From Georgenia yuyongxinii (GTDB lineage Bacteria; Actinomycetota; Actinomycetes; Actinomycetales; Actinomycetaceae), in NCBI RefSeq assembly GCF_006352065.1, contig NZ_CP040915.1:3782001-3846000 (forward strand): a stretch of DNA of 64,000 bases, given 5' to 3'. The position numbers were made by a program, and so were the translations under genes. The stretch's first letter is position 1. Every line of letters begins with the position of its first letter. A model generated the notes under the pieces. It was not told the origin of the DNA. It saw nothing but the letters and a program-made list of their open reading frames with translations, and searched no databases. Positions 45,338 through 55,537 of this stretch are shown here, in pieces.

Positions 45338-47479
45338 ATGACGAGCACCACCGCGCCCGACGGCACGACCAGGGCGTCCGACGCCGCCACCAGCGTCGAG
45401 ACCGCCGACCCGTACGCCTGGCTGGAGGACGTCGACGGCACCGAGCCGCTGGCCTGGGTCCGGGAGCACAATGCCGATGCCGAGGCGGCGCTGGCGGCGT
45501 CGGCGCGGTTCGAGGAGCTGCGCAGCGGGATCCTGCAGGTGCTGGACTCGACCGAGAAGATCCCGGCCGTCGCCCAGCGCGGCGCGCACCTCTACAACTT
45601 CTGGACCGACGCCGAGCACGTCCGGGGGGTGTGGCGGCGCACCACCTGGGCCTCATACCGCACGGCCGACCCGCAGTGGGAGGTCCTCATCGACGTCGAC
45701 GCCCTGGCGGAGGCCGAGGGGGTCGGCTGGGTCTGGCACGGCGCCCGGGTGCTCCGGCCGTCGTTGACCCGCGCGCTGGTCGCACTCTCCCGCGGCGGCG
45801 CCGACGCGGACGTCACGCGCGAGTTCGACCTGACGACCCGGTCCTTCGTCGAGGACGGGTTCAGCCGCCCGGAGTCCAAGGGCGGGATGGGCTGGGCCGA
45901 CGCCACCGGCGACGCCGTGTTCGTCTACACCGACGTCGGCGAGGGCTCGATGACGACGTCGGGCTACCCCCGCACCGTGCGCCGCTGGCGGCGCGGTTCC
46001 GCACTGGCCGAGTCCTCCGAGATCTTCGCCGGTGAGGTCACCGACCTGTCCATCGCCGCCGTGCACGACACGACCCCGGGCTTCGAGCGCGACTTCGTGG
46101 TGCGGGCCCGCGCGTTCTACGACTCCGACACCTACCTGCTCGGCGACGACGACGTGCTCACACGGTTGGACGTGCCGCGCTCGAGCGAGCCCGGCGTGCA
46201 CCGTGAGTGGCTGACCGTCGAGCTGCGTGAGGACTGGGCGGTGGCGGGACGCACGTACCCCGGCGGGGCGCTGCTCGCGGTCCGGTTCGACGATTTTCTC
46301 GCCGGTGCCCCGGACTTCGAGGTGCTCTACGCCCCCACGGCGACGACGTCGCTGGCGGGCATGAGCTGGACCCGCCACCACCTTGTGCTCAACATCCTGG
46401 ACGACGTCACGAACCGGCTCGAGGTGCTCACCCCGCCCACCGGCGCCGGGGCACCCTGGCGCCGGCGACCGCTGGACCTCGGCGGCGGTAGCACGCGAGT
46501 CGAGCTCCCCGAGCTGGCGACGATCGCCGTCGGCGCCGTGGACCCGGACGAGGAGGACGCCCTGTGGGTGACCACCTCCGGCTTCCTTTCCCCGACAACA
46601 CTGTCGCGTCTCGACCTCGACACCGACGGCGCCACCACCGCCGTCGAGCCGCTGAAGGCGTTGCCGGCGTTCTTCGACGCGACCGGGCTGCACGTCGAGC
46701 AGCACTTCGTCACTTCGGCGGACGGCACGCGCGTGCCCTACTTCCAGGTCTCACGCGAACCGGTGGCCGATGACGCGCAGGTGCGTCCCGCGCCGACGCT
46801 GCTCACGGGCTACGGCGGGTTCGAGATCTCCCGGCTTCCCGGGTACTCGGGCTCGGTCGGGCGCTCGTGGCTCGAGCGGGGCGGGGTGTACGTCGTCGCC
46901 AACATCCGCGGCGGGGGCGAGTACGGACCTTCCTGGCACCAGGCGGCGCTGCAGGAGAAGAGACACCGGTCGTACGAGGACTTCGCCGCCGTCGCCCGCG
47001 ACCTGGTCGCCCGCGGTGTGACGGACCCTGCGCACCTCGGCGCGCAGGGCGGGTCGAACGGCGGGCTGCTCGTGGGCAACATGCTGACCGGGTACCCCGA
47101 GCTGTTCGGCGCCGTGGTGTGCCAGGTGCCGCTGCTGGACATGAAGCGGTACTCGCACCTCCTCGCCGGGGCGTCGTGGATGGCTGAGTACGGCGACCCC
47201 GACGCGCCCGAGCAGTGGGAGTTCATCCGCACGTTCTCGCCCTACCACCTGTTCGACCCGGCCGTGGCTCACCCGCCGGTGCTGTTCACAACCTCGACCC
47301 GCGACGACCGCGTCCACCCCGGGCATGCCCGGAAGATGGCGGCGAAGATGCTCGAGGCCGGCAAGGACGTCACCTATTACGAGAACATCGAGGGCGGGCA
47401 CGGCGGTGCGGCGACCAACGCGCAGGCGGCGTTCATGCAGGCGCTTGCGTTCGAGTTCCTCTGGCAGCGGTTGACGTGA
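45338..47479 (+). CDS. Prolyl oligopeptidase family (S9) serine peptidase
   Basis: 713 residues, typical for the family: an N-terminal seven-bladed propeller (about 60-420) and a C-terminal alpha/beta hydrolase domain with the nucleophile in GGSNGGLL, Asp in STRDDRVHPGHA and His in ENIEGGHGG. The YFQVSR and GGGEYGPSWHQAALQEKR segments are prolyl-oligopeptidase hallmarks. It has no signal peptide, so it cleaves short Pro-containing peptides in the cytoplasm. I pick ATG 45338; ATG 45308 is possible. The stop overlaps the following HIT gene. Confidence 0.93.
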   Translation: MTSTTAPDGTTRASDAATSVETADPYAWLEDVDGTEPLAWVREHNADAEAALAASARFEELRSGILQVLDSTEKIPAVAQRGAHLYNFWTDAEHVRGVWRRTTWASYRTADPQWEVLIDVDALAEAEGVGWVWHGARVLRPSLTRALVALSRGGADADVTREFDLTTRSFVEDGFSRPESKGGMGWADATGDAVFVYTDVGEGSMTTSGYPRTVRRWRRGSALAESSEIFAGEVTDLSIAAVHDTTPGFERDFVVRARAFYDSDTYLLGDDDVLTRLDVPRSSEPGVHREWLTVELREDWAVAGRTYPGGALLAVRFDDFLAGAPDFEVLYAPTATTSLAGMSWTRHHLVLNILDDVTNRLEVLTPPTGAGAPWRRRPLDLGGGSTRVELPELATIAVGAVDPDEEDALWVTTSGFLSPTTLSRLDLDTDGATTAVEPLKALPAFFDATGLHVEQHFVTSADGTRVPYFQVSREPVADDAQVRPAPTLLTGYGGFEISRLPGYSGSVGRSWLERGGVYVVANIRGGGEYGPSWHQAALQEKRHRSYEDFAAVARDLVARGVTDPAHLGAQGGSNGGLLVGNMLTGYPELFGAVVCQVPLLDMKRYSHLLAGASWMAEYGDPDAPEQWEFIRTFSPYHLFDPAVAHPPVLFTTSTRDDRVHPGHARKMAAKMLEAGKDVTYYENIEGGHGGAATNAQAAFMQALAFEFLWQRLT

Positions 47480-47919
47480 GCGTCGCGGACGGCGGCGCCG
47501 GGGAGTGCGTGTTCTGCCAGATCGCCAGTGGTGCCGAACCCGCGAGCATTGTGCGAGCGGACGATGAGGTGCTTGCGTTCCTCACGCACCAGCCGGTCAA
47601 CGCTGGGCATGTGCTCGTGGTGCCACGAACACACGTCGTGGGTCTCGCGGACCTGCCTGACGCGACAGGCGCGGCGATGTGGAAGCTGGCGCAGGAGATC
47701 GCGACCACCCTGCGGCACGACCCGGCATGGTCCGACGGCGTGAACCTGCACCTGTCGGACGGTGCCGCCGCCGGCCAGCACGTCTTCCACGTGCACCTGC
47801 ACGTCATTCCGCGGTTTCGCGGTGACGGCCTGCGCATCACGGACGAGCGGCATCACCCGCCCACGCGGCACGAGCTCGACGAGGCGGCGACCAAGCTGCG
47901 CGGTGCCTTGGGGCGGTAG
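47476..47919 (+). CDS. HIT-family protein
   Basis: 147 residues. The N-terminal CVFCQIASGAEPASIV zinc-like Cys pair and the histidine triad HVFHVHLHVIPRF place it in the Hint/HIT nucleotide hydrolase group that removes AMP from lysyl or other phosphoramidates. GTG start at 47476 inside the peptidase stop (GTGA), so the two are coupled. The gap to hspR, 47920-48041, shows no gene. Confidence 0.92.
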   Translation: MSVADGGAGECVFCQIASGAEPASIVRADDEVLAFLTHQPVNAGHVLVVPRTHVVGLADLPDATGAAMWKLAQEIATTLRHDPAWSDGVNLHLSDGAAAGQHVFHVHLHVIPRFRGDGLRITDERHHPPTRHELDEAATKLRGALGR

Positions 47920-48041
47920 GTCCTCCCCCGGCTCTCCGTCGCAGACCTCCCACCGCTTCTCCTGGGCCCGACCTGCCGCTCGGCGAGCCTGACATCGCCG
48001 CGAATGGGGCGCCGCGACTGAGGGCCCCCGCTGGAAGGCAG

Positions 48042-48470
48042 TCAGTTCTGGGTCGGTCGCCAGAGCACGAGGGCACCGCCGTTGCTGGTGGTCACCCGGC
48101 GCACCCGCGTGCCGCGCGGCACGGCGACGACGTCACCTGTCGGGCCTGCCGCGAAGATGCGGTGGCCTGGGTCGACCACCGAACGTAGCGAGTCGAGCTG
48201 GGCGCGGATCCGGGCGAGCTCGCGCTCCAGGTCCAGGATCCGCTTGATCCCGGCGAGGTTGACGCCCTCCTCCTGGCTCAGCCGCTGAACCTCTCGAAGC
48301 ATGGCGACGTCACGAAGGCTGTACCGCCGTCCGCGACCGGGCGTGCGCCGCGGCTCCACGAGCCCGACCCGGTCGTACTGGCGGAGCGTCTGGGGGTGCA
48401 TGCCGGCGAGCTCCGCGGCCACCGAGATGGTCAGGACGGGTGCGTCCTCGCGCGGGTTCGTCGGTGTCAT
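48042..48470 (-). CDS. hspR: MerR-family heat-shock repressor HspR
   Basis: 142 residues. MerR-type DNA-binding domain: VLTISVAAELAGMHPQTLRQYDRVGLVEPRRT, then RRYSLRDVAMLREVQRLSQEEGVNLAGIKRIL and a coiled dimerisation helix. HspR represses the dnaK operon and clpB by binding HAIR repeats and uses DnaK as co-repressor in streptomycetes. ATG at 48470 behind a very strong ribosome site (aaggaggggcc). It is the last gene of the dnaK-grpE-dnaJ-hspR operon; suitable operators occur at 52.2 kb and at 27.9 kb. Confidence 0.95.
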   Translation of the reverse strand: MTPTNPREDAPVLTISVAAELAGMHPQTLRQYDRVGLVEPRRTPGRGRRYSLRDVAMLREVQRLSQEEGVNLAGIKRILDLERELARIRAQLDSLRSVVDPGHRIFAAGPTGDVVAVPRGTRVRRVTTSNGGALVLWRPTQN

Positions 48471-48534
48471 GGCCCCTCCTTCCGGTATCTGCACTTCGCC
48501 GTGACGGGCCGGAGGTCACCGGCCCGCCACGGGA

Positions 48535-49545
48535 TCACTTCGCGGCGGCCTCGGCCAGCCCGGACCGGGGATTCACCCCGTCATTGGCCTCGGCGAACGC
48601 CTTGACCGCGGCCTTCGCCGCGCTGCTGAGCCGGCTCGGCACCACCACGTTGACGGTGACGAGGAGGTCGCCGTCGGGCGCGGAGGGGATGTTCAGGCCC
48701 TTGCTCCGCACACGCAGCGTCCGGCCCGACGGCGTACCCGCCGGGACCTTGACCTTCACCGTGCGCCCGTCGAGCGTGGGGACGTCGATCGTGGCACCCA
48801 GGGCGGCCTCGTCGAACGTGATGGGCACCGTGATGCGCAGGTGCTTGCCGTCCAGTGAGAACACCGGGTGGGGCTCCACCTGCACGGCCACGATGAGATC
48901 GCCGGGTTCGCCGCCCCCGGTCCCTGGCTGTCCCTTGCCGCGCAAGCGGATCTTCTGACCGTCGTGCACCCCGGGCGGGATGCGAGTGGTCATGGTGCGA
49001 CCGTCCACGGTGAGCAGGACGGTGGCACCGGTGACCGCCTGCCGGAAGGGCAGCTTCGTCGTCGCCGTGATGTCGCCGCCGCGCTGCGCCCGCCGGCGCG
49101 AGCCGAAGCCGCCACCGCCGAACATGCCCGAGAGGATGTCTTCGAAGCCACCGGTGCCGGTCCCGGTGCCCGTGCTCGTGGGCCCGCCGGAGTAGCGCAC
49201 CCGCGTGCCGCCGGGCGCGCCGGCCCCCTGGCCGAACATCCCGCCGAAGAGGTCCTCGAAGCCGGCGCCGCCGGCGCCACCGGACCCGGCGGAGAAGCGC
49301 GCCCCGCCGCCGGCCATGGCGCGCAGCGCGTCGTACTGCTTGCGCTGCTCGGGGTCGGAGAGGACCGCGTAGGCCTCACCGACAGACTTGAAGCGCTCCT
49401 CGGACTTGGTGTCCCCCGGGTTGTGGTCCGGGTGGTACTTACGGGCGAGCTTGCGGTAGGTCTTCTTGATCGTGTCGGCGTCGGCGTCCTTCGCGACGCC
49501 GAGGGTGGCGTAGAAGTCCTTCTCGAGCCAGTCCTGGCCGGTCAT
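48535..49545 (-). CDS. dnaJ: DnaJ-type co-chaperone without zinc finger
   Basis: 336 residues. J-domain at about 10-75 ([35 protein letters not shown] in outline, with the HPD motif), two Gly/Phe blocks containing [11 protein letters not shown] and [15 protein letters not shown], then the C-terminal substrate domains directly. The four CxxCxGxG zinc repeats of type I DnaJ are absent and the protein contains no Cys at all, making it a CbpA/type II-like DnaJ in a position where actinobacteria usually carry one. It stimulates DnaK's ATPase. Confidence 0.93.
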   Translation of the reverse strand: MTGQDWLEKDFYATLGVAKDADADTIKKTYRKLARKYHPDHNPGDTKSEERFKSVGEAYAVLSDPEQRKQYDALRAMAGGGARFSAGSGGAGGAGFEDLFGGMFGQGAGAPGGTRVRYSGGPTSTGTGTGTGGFEDILSGMFGGGGFGSRRRAQRGGDITATTKLPFRQAVTGATVLLTVDGRTMTTRIPPGVHDGQKIRLRGKGQPGTGGGEPGDLIVAVQVEPHPVFSLDGKHLRITVPITFDEAALGATIDVPTLDGRTVKVKVPAGTPSGRTLRVRSKGLNIPSAPDGDLLVTVNVVVPSRLSSAAKAAVKAFAEANDGVNPRSGLAEAAAK

Positions 49546-49621
49546 CTCGCCTCACCTCCTCGATCGTGCGGTGCCGCGGCGGGAAACCCGCCGCGGCACC
49601 GGCCCTCATGGTTCTCGGCCG

Positions 49622-50277
49622 TCACTGCGGGCCGGTCACGCCCACGCGCGCGGCGCGCAGCACCTTCTCCCCGGCACGGTAGCCGGGCTGGAGCACCTGC
49701 GAGACCGTCGTGGCCGTCGCGGCGGGGTCCGCCTGGTGCATGAGCGCCTCGTGGACCTCGGGGTCGAACTCCTCGCCCACCTGGCCGTACCGCTCGACGT
49801 CGAACCGCTGCCGCAGCGTCCCCTCGAGCTTCTCCGCGATCGCCGCGAAGGGCCCCGTGAGGTCGCCGTGCTGACGGGCGAGCTCCAGCTCGTCCAGCAC
49901 GCCGAGCAGCGCCTCGACCACGTCGTGCACGCCAGCCTGCTTGTGGTTGGCCACCTCGGCCTTCGAGCGGCGCACGTAGGCGTTGTACTCCTGCTGAAGG
50001 TTGTAGATGTCCGCGTTGCGTCGGGCGAGCTGGTCGGCCAGGTCGAGCGACTCGGCCCGGGCGGCCTCGAGCGGGTCCGGCCCGCTCTCGGTCGCCGGTC
50101 CACCGGCGGTGCCGGGCCCCGCGGCCGAAGCGGCCGCGGCGGCCCCGGGCTCCGCCGTCGTCCCGGCTGCGGCGTCGGGCTGGCGGACCTTCCCGGTCTC
50201 CGGGTCGATCCGGCGCTTGTCGGTCACTACGGGCTTCTCGACGTCGACCTCTTCCTCGCGTTCGCGGTTGACGTCGG

Positions 50278-50281
<4 letters not shown>
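49622..50281 (-). CDS. grpE: Nucleotide exchange factor GrpE
   Basis: 219 residues. A long acidic and Ala/Gly/Pro-rich N-terminus (to about residue 75), the coiled-coil helix with [22 protein letters not shown], and a C-terminal beta-domain ([36 protein letters not shown]). It releases ADP from DnaK. GTG start at 50281 overlaps the dnaK stop (GTGA). Confidence 0.95.
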
Positions 50282-52134
<1,853 letters not shown>

Positions 52135-52179
52135 GTGCGTAGCTCCTTCGTCGTGCGGCCGACGACGATCGCCGGCATG

Positions 52180-52198
52180 TTGAGTCAGATGCACTCAA
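52180..52198 (-). promoter_or_regulatory. HspR operator 1 (HAIR), proximal to dnaK
   Basis: TTGAGT-N7-ACTCAA, an exact symmetric HAIR core, 46 bp before the dnaK start. It overlaps the probable -10 of the promoter whose -35 TTGACA lies at 52220-52225 (minus strand). Confidence 0.9.
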
Positions 52199-52219
52199 GT
52201 CTGCGTCGTCTTGAGCAGA

Positions 52220-52225
52220 TGTCAA
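52220..52225 (-). promoter_or_regulatory. Probable -35 of the dnaK operon promoter
   Basis: TTGACA on the minus strand; a CAGACT follows 16 bp downstream (52198-52203) inside the proximal HAIR, so repressor binding would block RNA polymerase. Confidence 0.5.
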
Positions 52226-52240
52226 CCCGTAGCGGCTGAA

Positions 52241-52261
52241 CTTGAGTCTATGTGGCTCAAC
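52241..52261 (-). promoter_or_regulatory. HspR operator 2 (HAIR), distal to dnaK
   Basis: CTTGAGT-N7-GCTCAAC, one base from a perfect HAIR on one side, 107 bp before the dnaK start and just upstream of the -35. Two spaced sites suggest cooperative binding. Confidence 0.85.
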
Positions 52262-52373
52262 TACGGTGGTGGGCAGTTTGTTCCCAATGCAGAAGCCGCG
52301 CCGTGAGACCGGGCGGGCGTCGAAGCCCCACATTGTCGAGGGCGCACGCCCTTGATGGCCGAGTCGCCCGGCG

Positions 52374-52510
52374 TCATTCTCGATGGAGGAGGATGGCCTC
52401 CTCGTACGCCGTCGACGCGTCCGCCACCGCGATCGAGACGATCGGCGCCACCGGCCCGCCGGCGTCGTGGGTCAATACCCGAGCGCGAAGCCGCCCAGCG
52501 ATCCCGCGAC
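52374..52510 (-). pseudogene. Relic of a glyoxalase/VOC-superfamily gene
   Basis: On the minus strand an open stretch of about 45 codons reads GRLRARVLTHDAGGPVAP then IVSIAVADASTAYEEA, matching the middle of VOC proteins (the THDAGG-P-V-P-VS-(I/V) strand and the DVDAAYEEA helix). No start codon, N-terminal half or usual PWGVRRFFVRDP end is found, and a stop follows at 52374. The remaining part of the 385-bp stretch between dnaK and the next gene holds only the HspR sites and unassigned sequence. Confidence 0.45.
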
Positions 52511-52519
52511 TGATGTCGA

Positions 52520-52981
52520 TCAGCCGACCGCTTTCCTGACGAGTGCCTCGATGGCGGCAGCCTCGGCGTCGCCGATCTGGGTCAGCGCGTAGCTCGTCGG
52601 CCACATGTGGCCGTCGTCGATCTGCGCGGAGTCGTTGAAGCCGAACGTCGCATAGCGACTCTCGAACTTCGCCGCGCTCTGGAAGAAGCACACGATCTTC
52701 CCGTCGAGGGCGTATGCCGGCATGCCGTACCAGGTCCTGGGGGCTAGGTGTGGTGCCGTGCTGGTGACGATCTCGTGCACGCGTTCGGCGAGTCCGCGGT
52801 CGGGCTGGGGCATCTCGGCGATACTCGCGACGACCGCGCGCCGATCGGCCTCGGCCTTGGCGCTGCCCTTCTCCTTGCGCGCGTCCGCCCGCGCCTCAGC
52901 GGCGCGTTGCTTCATCGCCGCCTTTTCGACCTCGGAGAACCCCGAGCTCTTTCCTTTCGGCCTTGGCGTCGCGCTCATCAT
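52520..52981 (-). CDS. DUF1801-domain protein (YdhG/iron-chaperone-like fold)
   Basis: 153 residues. A charged N-terminal helix rich in Lys/Ala/Glu/Arg (EKAAMKQRAAEARADARKEK) precedes a DUF1801 domain: RVHEIVTSTAPHLAPRTWYGMPAYALDGKIVCFFQSAAKF in outline, FGFNDSAQIDDG and ALVRKAVG end. The family shares the fold of frataxin-related YdhG and has unknown function. The start is one of two adjacent ATGs (52981 or 52978). The 274-bp gap 52982-53255 shows no convincing gene. Confidence 0.75.
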   Translation of the reverse strand: MMSATPRPKGKSSGFSEVEKAAMKQRAAEARADARKEKGSAKAEADRRAVVASIAEMPQPDRGLAERVHEIVTSTAPHLAPRTWYGMPAYALDGKIVCFFQSAAKFESRYATFGFNDSAQIDDGHMWPTSYALTQIGDAEAAAIEALVRKAVG

Positions 52982-53255
52982 GTGTCCTCTCGTTCGGTCG
53001 CCCACCGCCAGTTGGCGGACGCCTGCGGTTCGGGTGGGCCGAGGGTGATCCTTGGTGGACGACACCCCGGCCTGTCTGCTCTCTGGTGACATTAGCTGCG
53101 GCTTTGCGGAGCGTGCTTCTCAGTTCCTGACCGACCTCGTGACGCGGCACATGCGCGTGTGGTTCCCGGTCTTTGCAGGACGGCGGCGCCGATGAAGTTG
53201 CCGTGGGGTACTTCCGCGTGAACGATGACGGAGAGCCCTGCGAAGGGAGAACCCG

Positions 53256-53849
53256 ATGCCAGAGCTGCTGGTCGACTTCATCACCTCGCTCGACGGCTTC
53301 GCCTCGGCCGAGGGCTGGCCCGGCTATTGGGGCCTCGAGGGGCCCGAGTACCTGGCGTGGCTCGACGAGTCACCGGAACGCGAGTTCACCACGCTGATGG
53401 GCGCGACCACCTACCGGCTGATGTCCGGTTTCGTGGCCGCTGACGAGCCTGGCACCGCCGAGCTGACCGCGATGCCCAAGGTGGTGTTCTCCTCAACCCT
53501 GAAGGAACCGCTGGAGTGGGCCAACACCCGCCTGGTCGCCAAGGACCCCGTCGAGGCGGTCCGGTCGATGAAGCAGGACGACACCGCCGGGCTACGCACG
53601 ATCGGCAGCCTCACCCTGTGCCGGTCCCTGCTCGCCGCCGGTCTCGTCGACCGCTTTCGGGTGGTGGTCTTCCCGGTGATCACCGGCAGCGCCGGACGAG
53701 AGCGGATCTACGACGGGTACCCCGACGTCGCCCTCGAGATGGTCGCCAGCCGCACCTTCGACGGCCGGATTCAGCTCCTCGAGTACGTGCCCACCGTCCT
53801 TGCCCAGCGTGAGGGGCCGCCTCTCCACACCAGATCAAGCCACACTTGA
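53256..53849 (+). CDS. RibD C-terminal/dihydrofolate reductase-like protein (first of a tandem pair)
   Basis: 197 residues, DHFR fold of the RibD C-terminal type: ELLVDFITSLDGFASAEGWPGYWG, MGATTYRLMSGF, KVVFSSTLKEPLEWANTRLV, LRTIGSLTLCRSLLAAGLVDRFRVVVFPVITGSAG in outline. These NADPH-binding reductases have unknown substrates in actinobacteria and are not the housekeeping DHFR. Ribosome site gaagggag is close upstream. The 10-bp gap to a homologous gene shows a tandem duplication. Confidence 0.85.
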   Translation: MPELLVDFITSLDGFASAEGWPGYWGLEGPEYLAWLDESPEREFTTLMGATTYRLMSGFVAADEPGTAELTAMPKVVFSSTLKEPLEWANTRLVAKDPVEAVRSMKQDDTAGLRTIGSLTLCRSLLAAGLVDRFRVVVFPVITGSAGRERIYDGYPDVALEMVASRTFDGRIQLLEYVPTVLAQREGPPLHTRSSHT

Positions 53850-53859
53850 GGAGACGATC

Positions 53860-54438
53860 ATGACGGCCACCTACACGTTCGACGTCTTTTCCAGCGTCGA
53901 CGGCTTCGGCTCCCACCGCGGCGACTGGGGCGGCTACTGGGGCAAGCAAGGCCCCGAGCTGCTCGACCACCGCCTCGCCCTGTACGGCGAGGAGCAGCGG
54001 ATGGTCTTCGGGGCCAACACCTATCGGCAGTTCGTGCGGATGCTGGGCCCGAGCACCGAGCGTTCCGGCGTCGGTGACCCATGGGTCACCCGGATGAGGA
54101 GCTTGCCGGCGACCGTGGTGTCGACGACGCTGGAAGAACCGCTCGACTGGCCGGACGCCACCCTCGTCAGGGGTGACGCCATCGACGTCGTCGCGCGGCT
54201 CAAGGCGGAGTCCGACGTGCGGTTGCGCTCCCACGGCAGCCTGTCGATGAACCGGGCGCTCATGGCCGCTGGTCTGGTCGACCGCGTCCAGGTGACGCTC
54301 TTCCCCGTGATCACCGGTCAGACCGGGGAGGCGCCCATCTTTCAGGATGCCGCTGACTTCGACCTCGAGCTGATCGAGAGCCGGACGCTTGATGGCCACA
54401 TCCTGGAGCTCACGTACCGGCCCACCCTGCACGCCTGA
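53860..54438 (+). CDS. RibD C-terminal/dihydrofolate reductase-like protein (second of a tandem pair)
   Basis: 192 residues, same fold and same layout as the upstream gene: FDVFSSVDGFGSHRGDWGGYWG, FGANTYRQFVRML, ATVVSTTLEEPLDWPDATLV, LRSHGSLSMNRALMAAGLVDRVQVTLFPVITGQTG in outline. Identity is moderate, so the duplication is old. Ribosome site gaggag before ATG 53860. Confidence 0.85.
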   Translation: MTATYTFDVFSSVDGFGSHRGDWGGYWGKQGPELLDHRLALYGEEQRMVFGANTYRQFVRMLGPSTERSGVGDPWVTRMRSLPATVVSTTLEEPLDWPDATLVRGDAIDVVARLKAESDVRLRSHGSLSMNRALMAAGLVDRVQVTLFPVITGQTGEAPIFQDAADFDLELIESRTLDGHILELTYRPTLHA

Positions 54439-54501
54439 ACACAGTCCATTCACCCTCACCTGTGCGGTGCGGGCACAGGCACCGCGGCCTACCGTGGGCA
54501 G

Positions 54502-54699
54502 ATGGACCCGCAGACCGTCTGGCGCCAACGCTCGACGGCGGCGCCGCTGCGTGGCGTCGAGGACGAGTACGTGGGCGTCTGCGACGCCCACGACGCCCTC
54601 TTCGGCCGTGCCACCCGTGGCGGCGCCACGCGACGGGCGGTGGACGTGCACGATGTCCGCCCTCACCCCGAGCGGCGCGCCTCGAACAGGACCCCCTAG
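54502..54699 (+). CDS. Small hypothetical protein (leaderless start)
   Basis: 65 codons, Arg/Asp/Ala-rich, no recognised domain; third codon positions are about as GC-rich as in real genes here. Its ATG has TACCGT (54490-54495) exactly 6 nt upstream, the same geometry as other leaderless starts in the window. It ends 11 bp before the YjbR-like gene. It may be a real small protein, the remains of a larger one, or just a leader for the next gene. Confidence 0.35.
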   Translation: MDPQTVWRQRSTAAPLRGVEDEYVGVCDAHDALFGRATRGGATRRAVDVHDVRPHPERRASNRTP

Positions 54700-54710
54700 G
54701 TGGCGCACGG

Positions 54711-55061
54711 GTGACCTTCGACGAGCTGCGCACCTACTGCCTGGGCAAGCCTGGGGCCTGGCAGGACGAGCCGTGGGCGGGCGACGTCGTCGTCAAGGTC
54801 GGCCCTAAGATCTTCGCCTTCCTCGGGAACGGCTCGCGCGGCGCCGTCGGGCTCAAGTGTGGGCGCACCCGTGAGGAGGCGGACGAGTGGCTGCATGTCT
54901 ACCCCGACGACGCCGTCGTCATGGCGTACATCGGCAGGTCCGGCTGGAACACGCTGACCACGGGCGGGGCGATTCCCGACGCGGAGATCCTCGAGGCGGT
55001 CGACGCCTCGTACGAGACGGTGGTGGGCAGCCTGCCGCGCCGGGACCGACCCCCCACCTGA
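54711..55061 (+). CDS. MmcQ/YjbR-family DNA-binding-like protein
   Basis: 116 residues: TFDELRTYCLGKPGAWQDEPWAG, VVKVGPKIFAFLG, GLKCGRTREEADEWLHVYP, GRSGWNTLTTGGAIPDAEILEAVDASYETVV in outline. This is the CyaY-like YjbR fold, linked to DNA binding by structure but without assigned function. The GTG at 54711 lacks a good ribosome site, which suggests coupling to the small frame before it. Confidence 0.82.
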   Translation: MTFDELRTYCLGKPGAWQDEPWAGDVVVKVGPKIFAFLGNGSRGAVGLKCGRTREEADEWLHVYPDDAVVMAYIGRSGWNTLTTGGAIPDAEILEAVDASYETVVGSLPRRDRPPT

Positions 55062-55116
55062 GCCAGACCGGTCCGACGTCACCTCGTTCGCCAGTCCCAC
55101 TGTCGAGGAGACCCAG

Positions 55117-55482
55117 ATGAGCAACGAGCAGCTGGCCCGCGCCTTCTCCGGGCACCGCTTCGAGGAGACGTTCGACCGGATCGCGCCGCACGCGAGCTGG
55201 ACCCTGGTCGGTGAAGCGCTCCTCGAGGGCCGGGACGCCATTATCGAAGCCTGCCGCGGCACCGCTGAGGCGAACGCCGACGTCGAGACCACCTGGCTGC
55301 GGTTCGTCTCCGCCGGCACGGGTGACGTCGTAGCCGTCGACGCCATCGGCCGCTACGCGGGGCCCGACGGAGTCTCCACCGTGTCCTCCTGCGACATCTT
55401 CGAGTTCGACGGCGCGGTCGTCACCGCGATCACCTCCTACACCGTCGAGCTTTCCGACGACGCCGCACGACCTCGGACGTGA
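55117..55482 (+). CDS. SnoaL-like/NTF2-fold polyketide-cyclase-type protein
   Basis: 121 residues: an N-terminal helix (QLARAFSGHRFEETFDRIAPHASWTLVGEALLEGRDAIIEAC in outline), then a curved beta-sheet ending IFEFDGAVVTAITSYTVELS. This is the NTF2-like fold used by SnoaL enzymes and many small binding proteins; no catalytic set is obvious. Good ribosome site (gaggagacc) and ATG. Probably co-transcribed with the YjbR-like gene, 55 bp upstream. Confidence 0.78.
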   Translation: MSNEQLARAFSGHRFEETFDRIAPHASWTLVGEALLEGRDAIIEACRGTAEANADVETTWLRFVSAGTGDVVAVDAIGRYAGPDGVSTVSSCDIFEFDGAVVTAITSYTVELSDDAARPRT

Positions 55483-55537
55483 CTACCGGGCGGGCGCCTG
55501 AGTCACCCGCTGACCCGCGACCGTCGTGGCCGAGTGG

